Of a stretch of 64,000 nt of DNA, positions 17,367 to 25,370 are shown piece by piece. The translations under genes were made by a program, and so were the position numbers. Under the pieces are notes generated by a model. It saw nothing but the letters and a program-made list of their open reading frames with translations, made no database searches and was not told the origin of the DNA. Position 1 is the stretch's first letter; each line of letters starts with the position of its first letter. The DNA comes from Neorhizobium sp. JUb45 (GTDB lineage Bacteria; Pseudomonadota; Alphaproteobacteria; Rhizobiales; Rhizobiaceae), in the NCBI RefSeq assembly GCF_004343585.1, contig NZ_SLYW01000015.1, positions 1 to 64,000 of the forward strand. The letters run 5' to 3'.

Positions 17367-18287
17367 ATGAAGACCTTGAGCTTTATAACAGGCCGCGCGC
17401 TTCAGGGCCTTGTCGTCATGTTCGGCGTCTCGGCCATCGTGTTCTTCGCGCTTTTCCTGACCGGCGATCCGGCTGCCCTCATGATGTCGCCCGAAGCGTC
17501 GCGCGAGGAGATCGAGGCATTCCGGCAGGCCATGGGTTTCAACGATCCGATCTGGGTTCAATACGGACGATTTCTGGCAAGCGCGATAACTGGCGAACTC
17601 GGTGTATCGCTGCGCTTCCAGCGCCCGGCGCTGGACCTACTGATCGAACGTCTGCCGGCAACCGCACTTCTGACCATGACTGCACTCGTCTGGAGCTCTC
17701 TCCTCGGATTCTTGCTCGGTACGATCGCTGCAGTGCGCAAAAACAGCGCTATCGATTTCGCAATACGCGTCATCTCGCTGCTCGGACAGGCCATCCCGGT
17801 CTTCTGGCTGGCGCTGCTGATGATCATCTTTTTCTCGCTGAAAATGCGCTGGCTGCCTTCAAGCGGCATCGGCTCGGCCTGGCATCTGATCATGCCGTCG
17901 ATTGCGCTCGGGGCCTATTATCTCAGCGCCATCACGAGGCTGGTGCGGGCAAGCCTCATCGAGGTCTTGGGCGAAAACTATATCCGCACAGCCCGCGCCA
18001 AGGGCATCTCGTCATGGCGCATCATCGTGCATCACGCGTTGCGCAACGCGCTGATCCCCGTCATCACCGTGCAGGGCATGTATTTCGCCTCGCTGCTCGG
18101 TGGCGCGCTGGTGACGGAAATCATCTTCGCCTGGCCCGGCATCGGGCGGCTGGCGGTCGAAGCGATCCAGAACCGCGATTTCCCGGTCGTTCAGGCCGTC
18201 GTTCTGTTCGCTGCAGCAGTCTTCGTCATCGTCAATTTCCTTGTCGATCTCGCGTATGTCTGGCTCAACCCGAGGATCAGGCTGTGA
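17367..18287 (+). CDS. ABC transporter permease, DppB-like
   Basis: A 306-residue permease with an N-terminal membrane helix (RALQGLVVMFGVSAIVFFAL) and the DppB signature FNDPIWVQYGRFL. The EAA loop is YIRTARAKGISSWRIIVHHALRNALIPVIT, and the family ending is ALVTEIIFAWPGIGRLAVEAI. The DppC gene precedes the DppB gene, the reverse of the usual order. The stop overlaps the start of the M20 gene (GTGA), so translation is coupled. Confidence 0.92.
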   Translation: MKTLSFITGRALQGLVVMFGVSAIVFFALFLTGDPAALMMSPEASREEIEAFRQAMGFNDPIWVQYGRFLASAITGELGVSLRFQRPALDLLIERLPATALLTMTALVWSSLLGFLLGTIAAVRKNSAIDFAIRVISLLGQAIPVFWLALLMIIFFSLKMRWLPSSGIGSAWHLIMPSIALGAYYLSAITRLVRASLIEVLGENYIRTARAKGISSWRIIVHHALRNALIPVITVQGMYFASLLGGALVTEIIFAWPGIGRLAVEAIQNRDFPVVQAVVLFAAAVFVIVNFLVDLAYVWLNPRIRL

Positions 18288-19633
18288 CTTCGGATGCCAC
18301 CTACGAAGCGGCTCTCGACCTCACCCGAGAGTGGTGTAAAATCCCGTCGGTCAAGGGCGATGACCGACAGATCGCACGACAGGCGGACGCCCTCGCCACT
18401 TGGCTTAAGAACGAACTCGGCGCGACCATCGTCTCGGCGAGTTCCGCGAACGGACGCCCGCCGGTTATCCATGCCCGCATCGACGTCGGCGCTGAAAAAA
18501 CCGTCATCCTCTACAACATGTATGACGTGATGCCCGCGTCGCCGGAGGGTTGGTCTGTCGATCCGTTCAAGGGCGGCATCGTTGACCTGGAAGGGATCGG
18601 TGAAAGCTTTGTTGCCCGCGGAGCTGAGAACAACAAGGGGCCGCTCGCCGGCATGCTTTTCGCGGTCAAGGCGCTGGCGGATGCCGGGAAACTGCGCGTC
18701 AATGTCGAGATTTTGGTTGATGGCGAAGAGGAAAGCGGCAGCGGCGCGATGCGCGACTATCTTGCCGCCCTGGATTGCCCGGTGCGCAACAGCGTTTCCG
18801 CGCTCTTTCCGTCCTTCTGCGAATATGGCGGCGGCGCACCACGCGTCTATCTCGGTTTTTCGGGCATCGCCAAGGGAGAGGTCCGGGTCGATGCTGGCGC
18901 ATGGGGCGGTCCGAAAGCGGCCATCCATTCCAGCAACGCCCCGTGGATCGGCAACCCAGCAAGCCGGCTGGTCGAAGCCCTGTCCCTGATCGGCAAGCCG
19001 CCAACCGGAGAACTGGCAAGGACGGCAATCGACGCGGAAGCCGCCTCGATCATCTCGGAGCTCGCAAAAACCTTCGATCCGGCAGCCGAACTCCGCTTCC
19101 GCAAGACGGAAACCTTTTCTCTGGGAGGCAATGCGCAGGCGCTGCTGGAACACGTACTCTCGACCGCATCCTTCAACATATCGAGCCTCGAAAGCATGCC
19201 GCTTGGGTCCGACGGGGTGATCCCGCATGCTGCACGCGCAGCTTTCGAACTGCGCACACCGCCGTCCCTCAATCCGGCTGATTTCCTGAAACAATACCGG
19301 ATGACGCTCGAAACGGCGCCGGGTGCGATCCTCAATGTTGCCGATAGCTATCCCGGATTCCGTTTTTCTGCCGATGCGCCTGGCGTCTTGGCACTCATAA
19401 AAAGCTACAAGACAACGGCCAATGCTCCACCCCAGATCTGGCCATGGGCAATCGGTGCAGCCCCCGCTTATGCTTTTGCCCGCCATGCAAGCTCCTTCTT
19501 GCTTGCTGGCGCCGGTCGCGGCGGCAACGCGCATGGCATTGATGAGTTCATGACGACTGAGGGATTTCGGCGCTTCATCCAGTCGATAACGCTCTGGCTC
19601 GAACACGTTGCAGACGAAACGGAGGCCGCGTGA
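18284..19633 (+). CDS. M20-family peptidase/amidohydrolase with altered metal-site motifs
   Basis: A 449-residue protein of the M20 family (ArgE/DapE/CPG2/carnosinase-like), which removes acyl groups or cleaves dipeptides in the cytoplasm. The GTG start at 18284 overlaps the permease stop. Family blocks are present: YNMYDVMP, RGAENNKGPLAG, DGEEESGSG and the final GGNAHGIDEF. Two positions differ from the usual zinc ligands: His of YGHYDV is Met, and the bridging Asp of R-G-A-x-D-D-K-G is Asn. The general-base Glu pair and final His are kept. Either the subfamily uses an altered site or the activity differs. Its operon position suggests it acts on the imported compound. Confidence 0.86.
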   Translation: MTSDATYEAALDLTREWCKIPSVKGDDRQIARQADALATWLKNELGATIVSASSANGRPPVIHARIDVGAEKTVILYNMYDVMPASPEGWSVDPFKGGIVDLEGIGESFVARGAENNKGPLAGMLFAVKALADAGKLRVNVEILVDGEEESGSGAMRDYLAALDCPVRNSVSALFPSFCEYGGGAPRVYLGFSGIAKGEVRVDAGAWGGPKAAIHSSNAPWIGNPASRLVEALSLIGKPPTGELARTAIDAEAASIISELAKTFDPAAELRFRKTETFSLGGNAQALLEHVLSTASFNISSLESMPLGSDGVIPHAARAAFELRTPPSLNPADFLKQYRMTLETAPGAILNVADSYPGFRFSADAPGVLALIKSYKTTANAPPQIWPWAIGAAPAYAFARHASSFLLAGAGRGGNAHGIDEFMTTEGFRRFIQSITLWLEHVADETEAA

Positions 19634-20613
19634 GTACCATCCGCCATCTTTCCCGCCAGGATGCAATCGAAGCCGGCGCTCTGGATTGGGCCGCAGCAAT
19701 CGAGGATGTCCAAGCCACGATTCAGCTCGTGGGCCGTGGCGAAGCCGGCATGGTCGCAGAAAGCGTCATGCCGCTCGGCACCGATCCCCGTAATAAGGCT
19801 TATGGCCTGCCCGCCTTCGTCGGTGGTTCGTATGATGCCGCCGGTCTGAAATGGACCGTGCATCGGGCAAAACCGATCGGCGACCTGCCGAGCATCAGCA
19901 GCACGACGATCATCAACCGCTTGTCTGACGGCGCACCGGTCGGCAGCGTCGAAAGCGCGCTTCTGACACGCATGCGCACCGCGACCGTCTCCGCGGCAGC
20001 GATCAGATCCCTGAAGCCCGCCGGCATAAGAACAGTTGCGCTGCTTGGCGCCGGCGCGCATGCGCAGACCCATCTGGACATGCTGCTCGCCCTCTTTCCG
20101 GACGTCGAAACGATCCATCTCTGGAACCGGACACGCGCCAACCTCGATCCCCTGATCGAAAAGGCTAGGCAGGTTTCCACCCAAATCCTCCCCCATGTCG
20201 ATTGGCGTGATGCTCTGGCCGATACGGATGTCGTCATCTGCTGCACCTCCGCACCGCAGCCCTTTCTGGACAGATCCGCCGTGCGGCCCGGCCGGTTGAT
20301 CATGCAGATCGGCTTTCATGAAGTCATGTTCGAAACGATCGCGGCGACCGATCTCGTCACCGTCGATCTCTGGGGCGATTTTGCCGAGAAGAGCGCCAAG
20401 AGCCTGTTCCAGATGTATCGCACTGGTGAGTTTTCGCCCTATCGCGTAGCAGCCGATCTCTCGGCCCTGCTGCTCGACGGATGGCGCCCCCCGGCTGACG
20501 CATCGCTCTATTTCTCCAGTTTTGGCCTCAACGTCTTCGACATCGCCTTTGCTGCGCGTGTGCTGGCCCGAGCCAACGACCTGAACATCGGCACTCTTCT
20601 GCCGTCCATCTGA
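19630..20613 (+). CDS. Ornithine cyclodeaminase / mu-crystallin family protein
   Basis: A 327-residue NAD(P)-binding protein of the OCD/mu-crystallin family. Features are the substrate-side KWTVHRAKPIGD, ESALLTRMRTATVSAAA, the dinucleotide motif LLGAGAHAQTHL and a catalytic-region TVDLWGDFAEKS. Members include ornithine cyclodeaminase, alanine dehydrogenases and ketimine reductases, which reduce cyclic imines, including sulfur-containing ones. The start codon overlaps the M20 stop (GTGA). The sequence alone cannot choose among these activities. The surrounding sulfur genes make ketimine reduction attractive. Confidence 0.87.
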   Translation: MSTIRHLSRQDAIEAGALDWAAAIEDVQATIQLVGRGEAGMVAESVMPLGTDPRNKAYGLPAFVGGSYDAAGLKWTVHRAKPIGDLPSISSTTIINRLSDGAPVGSVESALLTRMRTATVSAAAIRSLKPAGIRTVALLGAGAHAQTHLDMLLALFPDVETIHLWNRTRANLDPLIEKARQVSTQILPHVDWRDALADTDVVICCTSAPQPFLDRSAVRPGRLIMQIGFHEVMFETIAATDLVTVDLWGDFAEKSAKSLFQMYRTGEFSPYRVAADLSALLLDGWRPPADASLYFSSFGLNVFDIAFAARVLARANDLNIGTLLPSI

Positions 20614-20638
20614 TACGCATTCCCGAAAGGATCCGGCC

Positions 20639-21460
20639 ATGATCATCACTGCCGCCGAACTTATCAAGCGACTTCCGGAAGGCAAGTTCGTGCCCGTCGA
20701 CGTGCGTCCCGAGGCGACATGGCGCGAAGCCACCATTCCCGGTGCGGCGAGCCTGAATGTCTACGATTATTTCATTCCTGAAAGTAACGAGGCAGGCATC
20801 ACAGGCATGGCCGCCGGCGCCCGCGAAGCCTTCGACAGGCTGGACCTCGGCGGTGATCGTATCCCCGTCTTTTTCGAGGAACAGACCGGCATGATCTCGC
20901 CGCGCGGCCTCTGGTTTTACGAACTCGTGGGGTTGGAAGGCGGACTGATCCTCGATGGCGGAATTCAGGCGTGGAAAGCCGGCGGCGGCGACACCGCTTC
21001 AGGAATAGGCTTGCCAGAGGTGATTGCACAGTCAGATACCGGCGACGTCTCGTTCGATCGGACCTTGGTCGCCTCCACGGAGGACGTCTTGAACCATGCG
21101 GATCAGAATGCCGATATCTTCGACGTGCGCCGAAAAACGGAATTCGAAGGCACGTTCCACCACGCCTGCTGCGCCCGCCCGGGCCGCATTCCGCATTCGC
21201 ATTTCGCTTTCTACGAGGATGTACTGAAGGATGGAAAATACCGCCCGGCCGAAGAGATCCGCCGGATCGCTGAAGAAGCAGGCCTGTCGCCGGATCGCGA
21301 GATCATCACCTATTGCCACCGCGGTGCACGCGCTGCGACCGCACTTTACGGGCTGAAACTCGCAGGTTTCGACAAGCTGAAAATTTATGTCGGCTCATGG
21401 CATGAATGGGCCGGCAATGCCGCCCTGCCAATCGAAATAGGTCCGGCCGAAGGGGTTTAA
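20639..21460 (+). CDS. Sulfurtransferase, tandem rhodanese domains
   Basis: A 273-residue protein with two rhodanese-like domains. The N-terminal domain (about 5-120, VPVDVRPEATWREATIPGA) lacks an active Cys and the C-terminal domain carries ITYCHRGARAAT with the nucleophilic Cys in the CHRGAR loop. This is the organisation of thiosulfate and 3-mercaptopyruvate sulfurtransferases, which move sulfane sulfur to cyanide or a thiol. ATG 20639 is preceded by GAAAGGATCCGGCC. It closes the ABC/M20/OCD operon, which suggests that sulfur is released during breakdown of the imported compound. Confidence 0.88.
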   Translation: MIITAAELIKRLPEGKFVPVDVRPEATWREATIPGAASLNVYDYFIPESNEAGITGMAAGAREAFDRLDLGGDRIPVFFEEQTGMISPRGLWFYELVGLEGGLILDGGIQAWKAGGGDTASGIGLPEVIAQSDTGDVSFDRTLVASTEDVLNHADQNADIFDVRRKTEFEGTFHHACCARPGRIPHSHFAFYEDVLKDGKYRPAEEIRRIAEEAGLSPDREIITYCHRGARAATALYGLKLAGFDKLKIYVGSWHEWAGNAALPIEIGPAEGV

Positions 21461-21470
21461 CCCGCGTCAA

Positions 21471-21495
21471 GCCGGGCCGCATGATGCGGCTCGGC
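21471..21495. terminator. Hairpin between convergent genes
   Basis: GCCGGGCCGCAT and ATGCGGCTCGGC pair with one G-T wobble. It lies just after the rhodanese stop and before the convergent SDR stop, so it may end both transcripts. Confidence 0.5.
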
Positions 21496-21511
21496 AAACG
21501 ATCTCGGATCT

Positions 21512-22216
21512 TCAGTAGCAGTCTTCGACGGTGTAATGGACCGGGATCTCGGCAACGCTTGCCGTCTTCGGCAGTTCGAGAACCATGTGCACGATATTGG
21601 CAATGTCCTCCGGCTGCGTCAGTTCGGTGCTGTCGCGGCTTGCCAGCGCATTGCCCATGTCGGTCGCCACGAAGCTCGGGCAGATGATCGTCGAACGGAC
21701 ACCGTTCTCCTTGCCGCACTGGCGCAGGCCATGCCCGAGCGCCACTGCCGCAAATTTCGACATGGCATAAAGCCCTGAACCTGCGGATTTGACCCGCTTG
21801 CCCGAAAGTGATGCCAGTGTCACGATCCGTCCGTGCGGTGCCTTTTCGAGATGCGGCCAAGCCAGCTGACTGAGGCGCATCGGTGACTTGACGTTGACAT
21901 TGAAGATCAGGTCGAAATCATCGTCACCGGCCTCAAGCACGCTCTTCGGCGTCATGATCCCGGCATTGTGCACCAGGCCATCGAGACGGCCGAAACGGGC
22001 AATCGTCTCTTCCATCCATGACCGCTCGCTGTGAGGATCGAGCGCATCGAAACGACAGACAAGCGCGTTGGCATTGTCCTTGAATGCTGAAGCTTCCGGG
22101 CTTCTGACGCCAAGGCTCACCGCCCAGCCTTCGGAAAGCAGCTTTTCCGCAATCGAAGCACCGATGCCGCGCGATGCGCCACTGATCATTGCCACCCGGT
22201 TCGACACCGTCATCAT
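21512..22216 (-). CDS. SDR family oxidoreductase
   Basis: A 234-residue short-chain dehydrogenase. It has the glycine motif ISGASRGIGASI near residues 10-21, LVHNAGIM, NVNVKSPMRL, the catalytic Ser in TLASLSGKR and YAMSK. The start ATG follows AAGGGA by five bases. It begins 21 bases after the ABC ATPase stop on the same strand, so the two are likely one transcript. It probably oxidises or reduces a carbonyl intermediate of the cluster. The substrate is unknown. Confidence 0.86.
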   Translation of the reverse strand: MMTVSNRVAMISGASRGIGASIAEKLLSEGWAVSLGVRSPEASAFKDNANALVCRFDALDPHSERSWMEETIARFGRLDGLVHNAGIMTPKSVLEAGDDDFDLIFNVNVKSPMRLSQLAWPHLEKAPHGRIVTLASLSGKRVKSAGSGLYAMSKFAAVALGHGLRQCGKENGVRSTIICPSFVATDMGNALASRDSTELTQPEDIANIVHMVLELPKTASVAEIPVHYTVEDCY

Positions 22217-22237
22217 TCATTCCCTTGTCAATTCACA

Positions 22238-24082
22238 TTACGCCGCTGCAGTGGCATTGCCCCACTCGTCACCCCAGGACTGCACGAGATGCCCCAGCGA
22301 TACCTCGACATGATACCGCTTCGGCGGAACATAAGAGAGCGGCCGGATCGGGCTTTTGATCTCTTCGTTGCTCAAACCACGGCGAATGCCCCGGCGTGCC
22401 GGGTCAGGTATGGGAACGGCAGCGAGAAGCCTCTTTGTATATGGATGCTGCGGGTTTTCGAAAATAGCCTGCCGCGGACCGATCTCGACGATTTCGCCCA
22501 GATACATGACGGCAACGCGATGGCTCATCCGCTCCACCACCGCCATGTCATGGGAAATGAAGAGGTAGGAAAGCCCCATGCTTTCCTGCAGGTCGAGCAT
22601 CAGATTGATGACCTGCGCCTTGATCGACACGTCGAGAGCCGATACAGCCTCGTCCGCCACGATAACCTGCGGCGCCATGGCGAGCGCGCGGGCAATACAC
22701 AGGCGCTGCCGCTGGCCACCGGAAAACTCGTGCGGAAAGCGGCTGGCCATATCCGGCTGCAAACCGACCTTCATCATCAGATCCGCCACACGGTCGCGGG
22801 CATCGCTTCTGCTGGATGCGATACGATGCGCAAGCAGCGGCTCCGCCACCGCATCGCCCACCTGGATGCGCGGATTGAGGCTGGCGAACGGGTCCTGAAA
22901 GATCATCTGGATATGCCGGCGCATGGCGCGCATGTCCTGACCCGTCAGATCGAGCACCTCCTTGCCATCGAGCTTCACCGAGCCGGAAGTCGCATCCTGC
23001 AAACGGATGATCGTGCGGCCGGTCGTCGATTTTCCGCAACCAGATTCACCGACCAACGCCAGCGTTTCTCCAGCCTTCAAATCGAAGGAGACGTTTTCTA
23101 CCGCATGGACGCGGCCGGATGTGGAACCGAGAAACCCGCTGCCGATATCGAAACGCGTCACCAGATCGCGCACCTGCAGAAGCGGTACCGGCTCTGCAGA
23201 CACGGTGTCCTTCACCTCCGGCATATCCACCGGCACGCCCGTCTCGACATCCACCAGCGGGAACCGCGCCGGGCTGGCCTCACCCCGCATCGATCCGAGC
23301 TTCGGCACGGCAGATAGGAGCGCCTTGGTATATCCGCGCTGCGGCTGCGCAAAAATCTGCTCGGTCTCACCGCGCTCGATCGCCTCGCCCTTGTACATGA
23401 CGAGTGTCCGGTCGGCGATTTCGGCAACCACGCCCATGTCATGGGTAATGAAGAGAACGGCCATGCCTTCCTCTTCCTGCAGCAGCTTGATCAATTCGAG
23501 GATCTGCGCCTGGATCGTCACGTCGAGCGCCGTTGTCGGTTCGTCGGCAATCAGCAGTTTCGGGCGGCAGGCAAGCGCCATGGCGATCATGATGCGCTGC
23601 CGCATGCCGCCGGACATCTGGTGCGGATATTCTTCGAGGCGCTTGGCAGCGGATGGGATGCGGACCTTGTCCAGCAGGCCGCGTGTTTCTTTCATCGCGT
23701 CCGTCAGGGTCAGGCCGCGATGTGCAATCAGGACTTCGGAAATCTGGTCGCCGATGGTCAGCGACGGATTGAGGCTCGTCATCGGCTCCTGAAATATCAT
23801 TGCGATCCGGTCGCCGCGAACGTCGCGCATTTTTCGCTCGGGCAGCGTTGTCAACTCCTGGCCCTCGAGCTTGACGGATCCTTCGATCCGGCAGTTCTCG
23901 GCGCCATAGAGGCGCATGACAGACATCGCCGTCACGCTCTTGCCGGAACCGGATTCGCCCACCAGCGCCAGGGTCTCGCCTGCATGGATATCGAAGGACA
24001 CGTCACGTACTACGGGAAGCCAGACACCCTTGCGGCGGAAGGAGGTTTTCAGGCCCGACACGGTCATCACAGGTGCGCTCAT
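22238..24082 (-). CDS. ABC transporter ATP-binding protein, fused DppD-DppF type
   Basis: A 614-residue protein with two complete ABC ATPase domains. Domain one has GESGSGKS, SGGMRQR and LLIADEPTTALD. Domain two has GESGCGKS, SGGQRQR and IVADEAVSALD. Each is followed by the oligopeptide-transporter C-terminal zone (YTKALLSAVP, YTKRLLAAVPIPDP). ATG 24082 follows AAAAAGGACCC; an upstream in-frame ATG at 24121 adds 13 residues without homology. It is the only ATPase in this cluster, so it should power the permeases at 16.5-18.3 kb although it is transcribed separately. Confidence 0.92.
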   Translation of the reverse strand: MSAPVMTVSGLKTSFRRKGVWLPVVRDVSFDIHAGETLALVGESGSGKSVTAMSVMRLYGAENCRIEGSVKLEGQELTTLPERKMRDVRGDRIAMIFQEPMTSLNPSLTIGDQISEVLIAHRGLTLTDAMKETRGLLDKVRIPSAAKRLEEYPHQMSGGMRQRIMIAMALACRPKLLIADEPTTALDVTIQAQILELIKLLQEEEGMAVLFITHDMGVVAEIADRTLVMYKGEAIERGETEQIFAQPQRGYTKALLSAVPKLGSMRGEASPARFPLVDVETGVPVDMPEVKDTVSAEPVPLLQVRDLVTRFDIGSGFLGSTSGRVHAVENVSFDLKAGETLALVGESGCGKSTTGRTIIRLQDATSGSVKLDGKEVLDLTGQDMRAMRRHIQMIFQDPFASLNPRIQVGDAVAEPLLAHRIASSRSDARDRVADLMMKVGLQPDMASRFPHEFSGGQRQRLCIARALAMAPQVIVADEAVSALDVSIKAQVINLMLDLQESMGLSYLFISHDMAVVERMSHRVAVMYLGEIVEIGPRQAIFENPQHPYTKRLLAAVPIPDPARRGIRRGLSNEEIKSPIRPLSYVPPKRYHVEVSLGHLVQSWGDEWGNATAAA

Positions 24083-24181
24083 GGACGGGTCCTTTTTCTC
24101 TGAATTCAGGTCCGAATACAATAATTTGCCTCTTTATATTGCATGCCACAAATGAAAGCACGTTGCCAGTATCGATATAGG

Positions 24182-24194
24182 ATATATTATATAT
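24182..24194. promoter_or_regulatory. Palindrome ATATAT-T-ATATAT, candidate GntR operator
   Basis: Inverted repeat extended to GATATAT-T-ATATATC (24181-24195) in the divergent gap between the ABC ATPase and the D-cysteine-desulfhydrase-like gene. It differs only at its centre from the palindrome at 14937-14949, suggesting that one regulator controls both ends of the cluster. Confidence 0.6.
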
Positions 24195-24254
24195 CTAATG
24201 GTCATTAAGGGTCGCTTTCGACCCGCCGCACCTATGTTTCAAAAGGAAATCTGC

Positions 24255-25259
24255 ATGAAACTCGAAGCGATCCCCCGGCTCTCCCTCGGCTATCTTCCGA
24301 CGCCGATTGAAAAGATGGAGCGACTGAGCGCCGAGCTCGGCATTTCGCTTTCCGTCAAGCGGGATGACTTCACCGGCTTCGGTGGTGGTGGCAACAAGGT
24401 GCGCAAGCTCGAATACCTGATGGCCGATGCCGTCGCTCAAGGCGTCAAGGTTCTGATCACCACCGGCGGCCATCAGTCCAACCACGCCCGCATGACCGCT
24501 GCTGCGGCCCGCAAATATGGCATGAAGCCCATTCTCGTTCTGCGCGGCAATCGGCCGGATCTCTATCAGGGCAACCTCCTGCTCGACCATCTGTTCGGCG
24601 CCGAAATCGATTTCCTCGATCCCGACGCCTATTTTACGGAGATCAATCCGCGCATGGAGCACCATGCCGCCGAGGCAGAGGCGCGTGGCGAAAAGGCCTA
24701 TATCATCCCACTCGGTGGCGCGAGCGCACTCGGCGCCATGGGTTATGTCAACGCGATCAAGGAACTCTCCGAGCAATATGCTGCAGCCGGCACGCCCGCG
24801 CCACGCTATCTCGTAGCCCCTGTCGGTTCGGGCGGCACGCTTGCCGGTATTCATATCGGTTGCTCGCTGTATTGGCCGGAAACAGAAGTCGTCGGCATTG
24901 CCGTAACCGGCAGCGCCGTTCCTTTCAGTGAACGTATCGCCGTGATGGCCAATGCGGGAGCGGAACTTCTCGACCTCGAAAAGCGCTGGACCGCCGACGA
25001 TATCCGTATCGAGAACGACTATATCGGTCCCGGTTATTCCATCCCGTCGGATCAGGGCAATGCGGCCATCAAGCTCGCCGGCAATCGCGAAGGCATGCTT
25101 CTCGATCCGGTCTACACCGGCAAGGCTTTCGCTGGCATCATCGGTTGCGTTGAAAAGGGCAGCATCCAGAAGGGCAGCTCCGTGCTGTTCGTCCATTGCG
25201 GCGGCTCCCCTGCCCTCTTCCCCTATGCGGGTCTCCTGACGAACGATCTCGCCGGCTGA
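24255..25259 (+). CDS. PLP-dependent D-cysteine desulfhydrase / ACC deaminase family
   Basis: A 334-residue fold-type II PLP enzyme. SVKRDDFTGFGGGGNKVRKLEY near residues 33-54 contains the PLP-binding Lys in GGGGNKVRKLE. TTGGHQSNHARMTAAAA is the substrate-side block and VGSGGTLAGI binds the cofactor phosphate. The family includes D-cysteine desulfhydrase (D-Cys to pyruvate, H2S and ammonia) and ACC deaminase. The GGGGNKxRKLE form and the absence of obvious ACC-deaminase features favour desulfhydrase. ATG 24255 follows AAAAGGAAATCTGC. Its gap contains the cluster palindrome, so it probably belongs to the same regulon. Confidence 0.86.
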   Translation: MKLEAIPRLSLGYLPTPIEKMERLSAELGISLSVKRDDFTGFGGGGNKVRKLEYLMADAVAQGVKVLITTGGHQSNHARMTAAAARKYGMKPILVLRGNRPDLYQGNLLLDHLFGAEIDFLDPDAYFTEINPRMEHHAAEAEARGEKAYIIPLGGASALGAMGYVNAIKELSEQYAAAGTPAPRYLVAPVGSGGTLAGIHIGCSLYWPETEVVGIAVTGSAVPFSERIAVMANAGAELLDLEKRWTADDIRIENDYIGPGYSIPSDQGNAAIKLAGNREGMLLDPVYTGKAFAGIIGCVEKGSIQKGSSVLFVHCGGSPALFPYAGLLTNDLAG

Positions 25260-25307
25260 TCACCAGCCAGGGTGTCGGACATCACGCCAAACATCCTCCC
25301 CAACTAA

Positions 25308-25345
25308 ACCTCCCATATGCCCAGGCGCATGGGAGGTCTTTTTTT
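25308..25345 (+). terminator. Rho-independent terminator
   Basis: ACCTCCCAT pairs with ATGGGAGGT around a GCC-CA-GGC inner stem and is followed by CTTTTTTT. It ends the desulfhydrase-like transcript. Confidence 0.88.
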
Positions 25346-25370
25346 GACCGAACGGTATCAAAGACGACTG

